A DNA stretch of 64,000 nucleotides from UBA2040 sp963977135 (GTDB lineage: Bacteria; Bacteroidota; Bacteroidia; Flavobacteriales_D; Crocinitomicaceae), in contig CAXBNN010000003.1 of the NCBI GenBank assembly GCA_963977135.1, positions 306,451-370,450 of the forward strand, in the 5' to 3' direction. The notes beneath the pieces were generated by a model, which saw only the letters and a program-made list of their open reading frames with translations, was not told where the DNA came from and ran no database searches. The translations under genes and the position numbers were made by a program. Position 1 is the first letter of the stretch. Each line of letters starts with the position of its first letter. Shown here in pieces: positions 24,787 to 33,441 of the stretch.

Positions 24787-26373
24787 TTAATACGATATTG
24801 TTTCCAATCGCAAATCAATTGATTTAGCTTTTTTGTCGTATTCTCCAACTGAAATATATCCTGGTTTTGCAGGTTGGATCCAGAAAAAATTCGATTCACA
24901 ATTTAAAGGAGTTCTACTAGTCTCAACTTTACCATTGCGAACACTAATTACACCGATCATTTTATCTGATTTTTTCGCTCCTTTTTCTTCTTTTCTGTCC
25001 GCGTCTATATAAACGATATCATGTTTGTCATTCTCGTAATCAGAAGAAGTGAAGTAATAATCGAAGTTACCATATGCTTTGACAATTTGGCCAAGAACCA
25101 ATGAGTTCACCATTCCATATCCTTCTGGCAAGAATACGTGGGTTTTCTTTTTTTGCACGATATCATATCCTATAAGGTCTTTTTTGTCGTCAAATTCAAT
25201 AACCACCATGTTTCCAACAAGGATTTCAAAAGAACTAGCATTTGAAGATCCACCTAAAGCACCAGCAAGAGCTTTACCAGCTATAGCACCAGCACTTATT
25301 TGTTTGATGTATTGTTCGCCAACCAAAACGATGTTTCCGTTTTTAGATTGTATTACGTCGTGAAAGAAAATGTAGAAAGGACGCTTGTCATCTTTTTTAT
25401 CTTCTTCTGAAAGATTAGTTTGTTTGAATTTATCAAAATTACCTTTCCATTTATATTGCTTGTCGCTAATAAGATCGCCTTCTAGACTAAATTCTTGTAG
25501 GTAAAGTCCAGCACTTCTATCTTTCATCATATCGTCTTTAGGCTTGTAGAATTCACCTATAATTGTAACAGTATTTTTCGCATCAGAGATAAAAGATTTC
25601 AACATAGAGCGTCTTCCTTTTTCATCTGAACCCATTGCAATTTCTTTGATAATTTTGCCATTGTTAGTGTTAATCAATACACCGAACACATCGTAAGATT
25701 TAGAAAAAATAGAAGAGCGTCGTGTAATCGAACCAACAGTAATGTTCTCGTTTACATCTGCGATATCTATGGTTTCGATTTCTTTAGAGTCAACAGGTGA
25801 CTCAACGCTCCATACTTTTTTCGCGTTATTGTCAAATTTAATAAGCTCATATCCGATTTTCTTGTTTTTCGAAAACGTAGATCTCATGAACCCTTCAGAA
25901 CCAACAGAATAAATGAAATTTACGTCTGTTTGCGCTTGGTAAGCTTGGTTAATTCGAGCTACATCAGAAGAAGTCAAGTCCTTTCCAGCCATTATATACT
26001 CACCTTGCTTTTCACCATTTGGATTGTATGTAACAAATTCAAAACCTGTTTTTCTATCGTAGAAGTGAAACATGAAAACTGATCCGTTGAAAACCATTTC
26101 TACGAACATGGTGTTTTTTGGGCGAGTAATCTCAAATGATTTTACAGGGTTATAGTTGTCATCAAAGGTTTGAACTTCATAAGCTGAATTCTTTTTGTCC
26201 ACCTTTTCTTTAAAGTAAAAAACGTAGTAACCGACCAATTTCTTGTTCGAGATAATTTCGCCTGAAGATTTCGTACTTCTCATTTTAAGTACATTGTCAA
26301 TTGTAGCGGTTTGGGCATTAACTGTTCCGCATAAAAATGCTAGAAGCAGAATTGTTAGTTTGGTTTTTCTCAT
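24787..26373 (-). CDS. Exported DUF6770-like protein
   Basis: A 528-aa protein with signal peptide (MRKTKLTILLLAFLCGTVNA). The remainder is beta-rich with repeating strands of the form 'GYYVFYFKEKVDKKN', 'YELIKFDNNAKKVW', 'VVIEFDDKKDLIGY', suggesting a propeller of outer-surface or periplasmic location. A hydrophobic Gly/Ala stretch (SAGAIAGKALAGALGG, ~365-380) may insert into a membrane. The family assignment DUF6770 is from memory and tentative. The ATG overlaps the stop of the M48 protease gene (ATGA), so the two are translated together. Confidence 0.75.
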   Translation of the reverse strand: MRKTKLTILLLAFLCGTVNAQTATIDNVLKMRSTKSSGEIISNKKLVGYYVFYFKEKVDKKNSAYEVQTFDDNYNPVKSFEITRPKNTMFVEMVFNGSVFMFHFYDRKTGFEFVTYNPNGEKQGEYIMAGKDLTSSDVARINQAYQAQTDVNFIYSVGSEGFMRSTFSKNKKIGYELIKFDNNAKKVWSVESPVDSKEIETIDIADVNENITVGSITRRSSIFSKSYDVFGVLINTNNGKIIKEIAMGSDEKGRRSMLKSFISDAKNTVTIIGEFYKPKDDMMKDRSAGLYLQEFSLEGDLISDKQYKWKGNFDKFKQTNLSEEDKKDDKRPFYIFFHDVIQSKNGNIVLVGEQYIKQISAGAIAGKALAGALGGSSNASSFEILVGNMVVIEFDDKKDLIGYDIVQKKKTHVFLPEGYGMVNSLVLGQIVKAYGNFDYYFTSSDYENDKHDIVYIDADRKEEKGAKKSDKMIGVISVRNGKVETSRTPLNCESNFFWIQPAKPGYISVGEYDKKAKSIDLRLETISY

Positions 26374-27827
26374 TTTTTGGTTTTTACAAATTTAAGTCGT
26401 TTAACATTTCGCCAGTAGTGATCCAATTCACCATAGACTTCTCGATAGGGTCCAATTCTTATTTTTTCATACCAAGTATTATATAATATCTCGCAATTTT
26501 CGAAGTTTTCATTACGTGTATATTCAATGAGTTGCGCGATTATCCAAGCCTCACTATTGAAGCTTTCAGTTTTCATTTCTGCTTCAAAGGCATCGGCTAT
26601 TTCATCACAATCCTTTGGTGTCAGTTGAGAGAGAAAATGCGTTAATTGGTCAAAATCTTCTTTTTGCTGTGGGTCTTGAAGGGAAATAAACTTACCCGCT
26701 ACTCTTCTTTCTTTTAAATAGGAAAGCGATTGAAAAAAGGCAAGCATCGTTGCGTCAAATTCTGTTTTGCTGCGGAAATAGTCTTGATAGCGTATTGCAA
26801 AATATATGGCCCATGAATAATTTTTTGCGTGAGCCGCAGCCGTAATAGTAGAATCTATTAATTCTGATTTGATGGCTGCATAGTCAGGCGGGAGAACAAA
26901 TTTTTCAGGTGGATTAGGAGGGTTTAAATTGTTGTCATTCAACAATTTAATTAATCTTTCGTCGCTATAGGGATGGGAGCGTAAATAAGGTTCGAATTTG
27001 TTATCTTTTTCAACCTGACCCAAACTTCCGTATCGATTATAAATGGAAAGTGTTTCGTTCATTTTCGTTTGAAAGATTTTGGGAAGCAAAGAAAAATCCA
27101 AAGGAGTGCTCGTGTTTAAGTCATGCTCGTGCATGATTAAAAATTCATGAATTGCATTATTGACGTCGAAACCAGCATTTTTAATTAGCTGAAAACCTAT
27201 CGAGTCGGCCTGTAATTCGTTCTTTCTCGATTTTTCTTTCGATTCGAAAAGCCTAGGAGTTAAAATTTCGTTAACCGCACTAACATATCCATAATCGCTT
27301 CGGCGAGCGGCCTTTAATTTGGCTAGTGTTTCTTTATCCGTTTTGGCTACAGCCCAATCAATTATTGCTGATGTGGAGTGCTGATAAATGACGTGACCTA
27401 TTTCATGACCAATGACTACTGCAATTTCATCGTCGTTGTTTAGTTCAAGCAGAAGGCCCAAATTCATGTAAAGCAAATTGTTGCCAAAGGTATAGGCGTT
27501 GTAGTCTATGGATTTGGAAATAACAAGAGCTAAATCACTTGGAATTTGAGGATTAGAATTTTTAATGCGCTCAAGTAAATTGCTAACATAGTTATAAAGA
27601 GGGCCTTCGGTAATTACATTTTCATAGGTAAGAAACTCCAATTGAAGCTCAATTTTTTTCTTGTGCGCATCAACGATAAGCTTCTCTTGCTCATTTGTAT
27701 AATTGGACAAATCAGGAACATTATTTCTAGTTTCTTTAACTAATTGACGAATCAGATCAATATTTTTGACTGATTCTTGCGCAACTGTGCTCAGAATGAA
27801 GAAAAAAGTGATTAGGGTTAGCTTCAT
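26370..27827 (-). CDS. M48-family zinc metalloprotease
   Basis: A 485-aa protein. A short signal peptide (MKLTLITFFFILSTVAQ) leads to a helical segment and then the M48 core: the zinc site HEIGH within VVIGHEIGHVIYQHST (~140) and the third ligand Glu in RKNELQADSIGFQL. SHPYSDERLIKL (~300) is the conserved segment after the active site. The C-terminal ~170 residues are helical and unassigned. It is probably a periplasmic protease for envelope quality control, like BepA/YfgC (inference). Four bases overlap with the following DUF6770-like gene. Confidence 0.9.
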   Translation of the reverse strand: MKLTLITFFFILSTVAQESVKNIDLIRQLVKETRNNVPDLSNYTNEQEKLIVDAHKKKIELQLEFLTYENVITEGPLYNYVSNLLERIKNSNPQIPSDLALVISKSIDYNAYTFGNNLLYMNLGLLLELNNDDEIAVVIGHEIGHVIYQHSTSAIIDWAVAKTDKETLAKLKAARRSDYGYVSAVNEILTPRLFESKEKSRKNELQADSIGFQLIKNAGFDVNNAIHEFLIMHEHDLNTSTPLDFSLLPKIFQTKMNETLSIYNRYGSLGQVEKDNKFEPYLRSHPYSDERLIKLLNDNNLNPPNPPEKFVLPPDYAAIKSELIDSTITAAAHAKNYSWAIYFAIRYQDYFRSKTEFDATMLAFFQSLSYLKERRVAGKFISLQDPQQKEDFDQLTHFLSQLTPKDCDEIADAFEAEMKTESFNSEAWIIAQLIEYTRNENFENCEILYNTWYEKIRIGPYREVYGELDHYWRNVKRLKFVKTKK

Positions 27828-27909
27828 AAAAATTAACGAGGATTAAAAGTATTTAAATCTCCTTTATCATTAACAAAAGTTGAATTATTTATTTGTTAAT
27901 GTAGTTCAG

Positions 27910-29373
27910 TTAATAATTCCTGTAATCGTTCCACAACCTCGAGCGAATTCCAACAAAAACTTGTGCCTTTGGCTCTAATAAGAATGTGTTGTAACGGAAA
28001 TGACCTTCAACAAAAGCTTGCAAATGAATTGAAGGAATGATGTCATACGATACACGAACCATCGATCGCAAAGCATTGTTTCCCTTTCCTTGGCCAATTG
28101 TATGACCATAATCATCAATTGGTCTGTTTAAATATGGAATTGTAATATCTCCACCATAATTCAAACTGTCGGCGTTAAGTCCTTTTAATGAATAAGAAAC
28201 AAAAACTTCGGCATTCCATTTTTTTAGATTCCATTTTACTTCAGCCAAAATTTCAGCAAAATTTGCACCGTAAGGGTGCGCCAAAGGCAAACCTTGATTG
28301 GTATAACTCTGCGCATCTGATAGGTGAGAATATGTGTATGGTCGCACCACATTCATCTCGCCACGAAGGAAGAATTTGCTATTCCCTTTGTATTGAACGG
28401 TTTTAATACCTGCTTGAACGGCATATTTATTTGCCCACCAACGTGTTCGCCCTCTTATATCAGCTAAATTAAATTCATCCATCATCAACTGAGCGTATAA
28501 GGTATAGTTCCGAATTTTAATTTTTGCATCAATACCAATTAAGACATTGTCTGCGGAACCCAACTGGTACTCTTGCGGTCGATACAAAATCATGGGATTC
28601 AAGTACTCTGGTTCGAAGCCTCTGTTTAACAAGGTGTCTTTTGGTCTAAAAACTACCGATTCGAAAACTCCAATTTGAAACCATCGTGCAGCGTTGAAAC
28701 TCACATAATGGGTTGCAGCATATTTGTTTACTCGTTGTTGTTGTGTATTATTTTCCGAAAGAAATTGATACAACATCATGTACTCTATTCGCCAAAAATT
28801 TAAGCGAGCCATTCCAAATCCAGAAGGCTTTCCGTAATCGGCAAGAAATAAAGACCTACTTCCTTCTCCAATAAATTGATTGTCATACCCTCCTTGTAAA
28901 TTGATAAAGGAATTTGGCGAATAAGAAAGTCGCCCACGAAGATCTATTTTCTGATTCAAATTGTTTTTGATAGGCTTATCTATGGTTGACTTTAAGCGGA
29001 AAAAATCAGTAGCCTCCTCAACTCCGTGCAAATAGGTAAAGCGAGCATACACTTTTCTGCCAAAATTCCCCTCCATATTTAAACCCGCCATGGCACGGTA
29101 TTGAATGGTTTTGTCTGCTCTTAAGGCAAGATCTGCTATTGGCGTTATTGAAATACTGTTTTTGTCGCTTACATTAATTTCTTCAATATGAATTACAGTG
29201 TCGTTTTTAATTATGTTGGTTAATATCCTTGGACGAATAGAGCTGTGAAAACGCACATTATATCTGAACGACATTTCGTTTTGTGGAATATCATTTAGCA
29301 AATAATCCAAGCGCGATTGAGCACTAACCGAAATGGTGAGCATTACAAATAGATATGTAAGGATTTTACTCAT
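27910..29373 (-). CDS. RemB/Wzi-like outer-membrane beta-barrel, second of a tandem pair
   Basis: A 487-aa protein with signal peptide (MSKILTYLFVMLTISVSAQ). Many amphipathic strands and the signature NQFIGEGSRSLFLADYGKPS-like loop (~165-185) are present, ending with an aromatic strand (FVGIRSRLWNDYRNY). The closest concept is the capsule-assembly Wzi fold and the gliding protein RemB of Flavobacterium. Its ATG overlaps the stop of the upstream paralog (TGATG), so the pair is co-translated. A role in surface polysaccharide or adhesin attachment is inference. Confidence 0.75.
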   Translation of the reverse strand: MSKILTYLFVMLTISVSAQSRLDYLLNDIPQNEMSFRYNVRFHSSIRPRILTNIIKNDTVIHIEEINVSDKNSISITPIADLALRADKTIQYRAMAGLNMEGNFGRKVYARFTYLHGVEEATDFFRLKSTIDKPIKNNLNQKIDLRGRLSYSPNSFINLQGGYDNQFIGEGSRSLFLADYGKPSGFGMARLNFWRIEYMMLYQFLSENNTQQQRVNKYAATHYVSFNAARWFQIGVFESVVFRPKDTLLNRGFEPEYLNPMILYRPQEYQLGSADNVLIGIDAKIKIRNYTLYAQLMMDEFNLADIRGRTRWWANKYAVQAGIKTVQYKGNSKFFLRGEMNVVRPYTYSHLSDAQSYTNQGLPLAHPYGANFAEILAEVKWNLKKWNAEVFVSYSLKGLNADSLNYGGDITIPYLNRPIDDYGHTIGQGKGNNALRSMVRVSYDIIPSIHLQAFVEGHFRYNTFLLEPKAQVFVGIRSRLWNDYRNY

Positions 29374-30926
29374 CAGAAATCGTTATAGTGATTGATTAGG
29401 CCAGTCCGCAAACCAAAGTAAACAGCATTTGTTGGCCGATCTCCAGTAAATGATGTGCTTCGATAAACATGCTGCAAGAAAATCTCCAGATTCATGTTCT
29501 TATTTACTCGATAACCCAACTCTAGTTGCTGGTGATAGATACTTCCCGTTTGAGCAGTTAAATTGTAGTTACTCGCAATTAAATTTCCAGATTCATAATC
29601 CTTAAGTAGGTAAAGTATACTTTTTACATCAGCGTAAACTCTATTTTTGGCGAAATTGAATCGCATCACAAACTCTTGAAAACCATTGCCCTTTGGGTGA
29701 GCAGATGGAAGGTTGGTTGAGCTGTAATTAATGCTTGAATTTTCTGAGAGGTACAATCGTTTTGGGACGTTATTGTATTCTAATTGCAAAAGACCCTCCT
29801 TCAACCCAAAAGGAGAATAGTAGCGAAGACCTATTTGACTACCGATAGATTTTGAATTCCAATTGGAAAGGGCCAATTGTCCATAAACTCGAAGTTTGTC
29901 TATTGGTAAATAGGTCATTTGGAATCCTGAAGTGGTATTTACCTCGTTCAAATTGTTGGCAATCAACCCACCTATAAACGGAAGAGGAACATAGTAAGCA
30001 CCATTTAGAGCCTTTGAGCTCACAGAGTCTCCAACATTCCAGTAGCTTCCTTCAAAAAGAGAGAGACTCAATTTGTCTGATACTATGAAATTTAAAAATT
30101 GTGACGAAAATAGTTTGGGTTGATAATAAGCTTCTACAGTTGTATAGTTTTGTCGACGAAGCAAGTTAAACTGTTTTGATCGCAAAATGGTGTAATCAAG
30201 TCGTTTTGAAATACGAGCATCCGTGCGGAAATAAATGGATGGAACAGAATTATCTGATAAAAACAAAGTACGATATCCTTCGCCCACGAAGTTGGAATTG
30301 TTCCCAACCATAAACCGCAAGAATGATTTTGGGGCATAAACAATGTTGCCAATTGCATATGCATAATCGAATGCATCGCCTTTGAAAGGTTTGGTCCTTG
30401 CGCCTCCTGGAATTACGGCATTATCTATAAAGTATGTTGAATCTAAAGGGTTCGGATAACGTTCGCCAGCAGTACGATAATAGGCGCTTTCATATTGGGT
30501 GAAACGATTTTGATTTTCATAGAGAGTCGTGCTAAAGGAAAATTTATCCATTATATCTACTTCGACTAAAAATCCACGGGTATTGTTGAACAAACGTCGC
30601 TCATTCGAGTCTGAATAGTCTTTACCCAGCGCTAAATTCAAAACAGGAGAGATATACATTTTATAACCTTCGCCTTTGATTTCAAAAAGATGTTTTTTGA
30701 ATAACCTTTCCGTTAATTGATAGTACTGTTTGCTGGAATCACGAATAGCGGATGCTAAATTGTATCCACCTTCTGAGCGGGGATAGAATGAAGACCCTAA
30801 ACCATACGAATTTCCTCTCGGAGCTAATAATTGATCTTTGTAATAAGAAGAAATAGGTAGCAAGTTCTGCTGCCCAAAAAGGGTAAAAGAAAGAAAAAAT
30901 AAGAGTAGGAAACAGAATTTATTCAT
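29373..30926 (-). CDS. RemB/Wzi-like outer-membrane beta-barrel, first of a tandem pair
   Basis: A 517-aa protein with signal peptide (MNKFCFLLLFFLSFTLFG). It has the same layout as its neighbour: FVGEGYRTLFLSDNSVPS in the position of the paralog's signature loop, 'ASNYNLTAQTGSIYHQQLEL' barrel strands, and a C-terminal strand ending GLRTGLINHYNDF. It starts with a periplasmic segment (LPISSYYKDQLLAPRG). It lies seven bases downstream of cysQ on the minus strand, so the three genes probably form an operon. Confidence 0.75.
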   Translation of the reverse strand: MNKFCFLLLFFLSFTLFGQQNLLPISSYYKDQLLAPRGNSYGLGSSFYPRSEGGYNLASAIRDSSKQYYQLTERLFKKHLFEIKGEGYKMYISPVLNLALGKDYSDSNERRLFNNTRGFLVEVDIMDKFSFSTTLYENQNRFTQYESAYYRTAGERYPNPLDSTYFIDNAVIPGGARTKPFKGDAFDYAYAIGNIVYAPKSFLRFMVGNNSNFVGEGYRTLFLSDNSVPSIYFRTDARISKRLDYTILRSKQFNLLRRQNYTTVEAYYQPKLFSSQFLNFIVSDKLSLSLFEGSYWNVGDSVSSKALNGAYYVPLPFIGGLIANNLNEVNTTSGFQMTYLPIDKLRVYGQLALSNWNSKSIGSQIGLRYYSPFGLKEGLLQLEYNNVPKRLYLSENSSINYSSTNLPSAHPKGNGFQEFVMRFNFAKNRVYADVKSILYLLKDYESGNLIASNYNLTAQTGSIYHQQLELGYRVNKNMNLEIFLQHVYRSTSFTGDRPTNAVYFGLRTGLINHYNDF

Positions 30927-30933
30927 CCAGAAT

Positions 30934-31764
30934 TTATATCGAACGCAAGGTACTGAATTTTTTTTCTCGGATTAAATAGGCATTCGTTTTTGCAATGAAA
31001 TGCGGATTGAAAAGGGAAGATTTGTTGTAGGTCAGCGGCATTTGATCATCTGCACTGACAATTGTACCACCCAACTCTTCTAAAATTGCCTGACCTGCAG
31101 CAATATCCCATTCCATAGTTGGGGCAAAACGGGGGTAAATGTGCGCATTTTCTTGTGCAAGTTCAAAAAATTTAATTGCGCTTCCTTTCGTGATTTTGTC
31201 AACTTGACTAAAATCTCTTTCCAATTGTTTTTCCCAATTCAAATCGGCACTTGGATGACTTCTTGAACCAATCCAAACTACTTTGTCTTCGAGTTCGATT
31301 GAATTACGGATCTCTTTCACCTCTTTCATTTCAGGATCGTTTTGAAAATCCCAAAGAAAAACGCCCATTCCTTTTCCTCCGGCAATCATTCGACCTTTGC
31401 ATGGTTCTGCAATCAAACCAAAAATGGATTTATGATTTTCAATTAATGAAATATTCACTGCAAATTCGCCATTTCTTTTCACAAATTCTTTCGTTCCATC
31501 CAAGGGATCCACGCACCAATTTAGTGTCCAATGCTGCCTTTCTTCATAAGCTAAATTGATTCTTTCCTCCCCAATAATTGGAATATCCGTTTTGGCCAAT
31601 TGTGCAGAAATAATTTTCGATGACGTAAGATCTGCCTCTGTTACAGGCGAGCCATCCGATTTAAATTCAGTGTGAAACCCATTGTGATAAATTTCCAAAA
31701 TAGCCGCTGAAGCATCAATCGCTGCTTGAATTGCTATTTGATAATGTAAAGGGAAACTTTTCAT
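30934..31764 (-). CDS. cysQ: 3'(2'),5'-bisphosphate nucleotidase
   Basis: A 276-aa protein of the inositol-monophosphatase fold, from the ATG at 31764; an alternative Met is three codons upstream. Metal-site motifs are visible: GEERINLAYEER-like Glu, WCVDPLDGTKEF (the DPLDGT signature), and WDIAAGQAIL near the C-terminus. CysQ removes phosphate from PAP made during sulfate assimilation. Gene order puts it upstream of the two barrels. Confidence 0.93.
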   Translation of the reverse strand: MKSFPLHYQIAIQAAIDASAAILEIYHNGFHTEFKSDGSPVTEADLTSSKIISAQLAKTDIPIIGEERINLAYEERQHWTLNWCVDPLDGTKEFVKRNGEFAVNISLIENHKSIFGLIAEPCKGRMIAGGKGMGVFLWDFQNDPEMKEVKEIRNSIELEDKVVWIGSRSHPSADLNWEKQLERDFSQVDKITKGSAIKFFELAQENAHIYPRFAPTMEWDIAAGQAILEELGGTIVSADDQMPLTYNKSSLFNPHFIAKTNAYLIREKKFSTLRSI

Positions 31765-31803
31765 GACGCACACGAATGTAAGAAAAAGTTAACGCAAATA
31801 AAA

Positions 31804-31828
31804 AGCGCCTGTCAAAAAGACAAGCGCT
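31804..31828 (-). terminator. Terminator of the small T9SS cargo gene
   Basis: 10-bp stem AGCGCCTGTC/GACAAGCGCT with a 5-nt loop and T-rich minus-strand 3' flank. Confidence 0.8.
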
Positions 31829-31849
31829 CAAATATATTTAGATGTCAAA

Positions 31850-32575
31850 TTAATGTTTGACGACCAGTTTTCTATTGATTGATTTCACGCCATCACCATT
31901 GATAACAATGAAGTAAACACCATTTCTAAATTCTGAAACATCAACAGATTTAGAACCGTTAAAACTTTCAGATGCAACAACATTTCCGAGTACGTCTACA
32001 ATCTTGTAGTTTCCTTTTTCGAAATTTGAAACTTTAATATTTACATTTTCAGATGCTGGGTTAGGAGAAACGGATAAAGAAATATCTTTTTTCACCTCTT
32101 TAACACTTAGTGTTTGGTTTACAACCACATCAATTGAATCCTGCGTTGGGTTTGCCGTTGTTCCGCAGTAATAACGATATCTCGCGTAGTTGTCAAAAGC
32201 ATTATTAGGTAAAATATGAACCGTTAAACTGCCATAATCTCCCGGTGCAATTGTTACAGCGTTAGGTGTTGACCAAACAGTTAGTGGGCTATCTGGAAAG
32301 CAAGTTCCAGCACCTGCCGAACCCCAACATACTTCATTTGTCCAGCCCGTAGGTTGCGATAAAATTTTTCTAGTAATGATATAATCTCCAGGATTAGAAT
32401 TGTCGTTGTAAACATCAAAATCAACTATTATCATTGTTGAATTTGGTGCAGTTGCAAAATGCGTTGTCCCAGATATATCTGTTGAGCCTCCAATATCTGT
32501 AATGCTCATATTTTGAGCAAAACCAGTCAAGACCGTCAAACAAATAATCCCGATAGAAAGTAAAGTTTTTTTCAT
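31850..32575 (-). CDS. Small secreted protein with T9SS type A sorting domain
   Basis: A 241-aa protein. The signal peptide (MKKTLLSIGIICLTVLTGFA) precedes a ~130-aa Ig-like beta domain with paired Cys (VCWGSAGAGTCFPD, RYRYYCG). The type A sorting domain is SVSPNPASENVNIKVSN to SINRKLVVKH. The mature N-terminal domain may be a simple adhesive or matrix module. Monocistronic. Confidence 0.85.
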   Translation of the reverse strand: MKKTLLSIGIICLTVLTGFAQNMSITDIGGSTDISGTTHFATAPNSTMIIVDFDVYNDNSNPGDYIITRKILSQPTGWTNEVCWGSAGAGTCFPDSPLTVWSTPNAVTIAPGDYGSLTVHILPNNAFDNYARYRYYCGTTANPTQDSIDVVVNQTLSVKEVKKDISLSVSPNPASENVNIKVSNFEKGNYKIVDVLGNVVASESFNGSKSVDVSEFRNGVYFIVINGDGVKSINRKLVVKH

Positions 32576-32833
32576 AATTCAAAATATTTCTCACTTTGAA
32601 AGGCACAATACCCTTCGCCATAATAACCAAAGATAAATAAATTATATTTACAAATCAAGAGTACAAATTTTTTGCCAAAAAATGGAAATTCAACAATATT
32701 GAGTAAAACGAGAGCTAAAAAAGGCATAAAGCCATATTAATGAAATAGTTAAAACACAAGTGGCACAGATGTTAGCTGATTAGGAATACAATAGTTTATT
32801 GAAATCACTTTAAATGGGATTGTTAAAAAAACT

Positions 32834-32841
32834 TACCTTTG
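32834..32841 (+). promoter_or_regulatory. -7 box TACCTTTG for the TlpA-DUF6029-Omp28 operon
   Basis: Exact TAnnTTTG match 53 bases before the ATG at 32895. No good -33. The remaining gap 32576-32833 shows no gene. Confidence 0.5.
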
Positions 32842-32894
32842 AAGTTCGGCAAGGTATTTGATTTCTTAGCTTTAGAAATTATAAAAACAAAACA

Positions 32895-33413
32895 ATGAAA
32901 AAATTAATTCTTTTCTCTATTCTTTTATTCGCTGGATTAACAGCTAATGCGCAGGATGGAGACCATTCTTCTTCCGATCACGGTAAAAAATTACCATCAG
33001 TGAAATTAGTTGACATGGAAGGTAACGCTGTGAATACGGCAGAACTGGGTTTTACAGGACCAGTAGTAATCAGTTTTTGGGCAACATGGTGCTCACCTTG
33101 CAAAAGAGAATTGAATACGATAAATGACCTATATGTTGATTGGCAAGAAGAAACAGGGGTGAATTTGGTAGCTGTTTCTATTGATGATGAAAAAACAAAA
33201 AACTCAGTACCAGTATATGTAAATGGTAAAGGTTGGGAATATCTAGTATTGATGGATCCAAACGGTGATTTCAAAAGAGCAATGGGCGTGAACAATGTTC
33301 CTCACACGTTCTTGGTTAACACTAGCGGTGAAATCGTTTACTCTCACAACAACTATGCTCCTGGAGATGAGGATAAATTGTACGAAGAAATATTAAAATT
33401 GACTGGAAAATAA
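32895..33413 (+). CDS. TlpA-like periplasmic thioredoxin-fold protein
   Basis: A 172-aa protein with signal peptide (MKKLILFSILLFAGLTANAQ) and a His-rich linker. The thioredoxin domain has active site WATWCSPCKREL (~54-65) and the cis-Pro region NNVPHTFLV. It probably reduces or resolves disulfides in the periplasm. It opens a three-gene operon with the DUF6029 barrel (28 bases apart) and the Omp28 lipoprotein, which also has a CxxC pair, suggesting a redox partnership (inference). Confidence 0.92.
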   Translation: MKKLILFSILLFAGLTANAQDGDHSSSDHGKKLPSVKLVDMEGNAVNTAELGFTGPVVISFWATWCSPCKRELNTINDLYVDWQEETGVNLVAVSIDDEKTKNSVPVYVNGKGWEYLVLMDPNGDFKRAMGVNNVPHTFLVNTSGEIVYSHNNYAPGDEDKLYEEILKLTGK

Positions 33414-33441
33414 ATTCTAGTCGACTAAGTTTGACTTTTTT

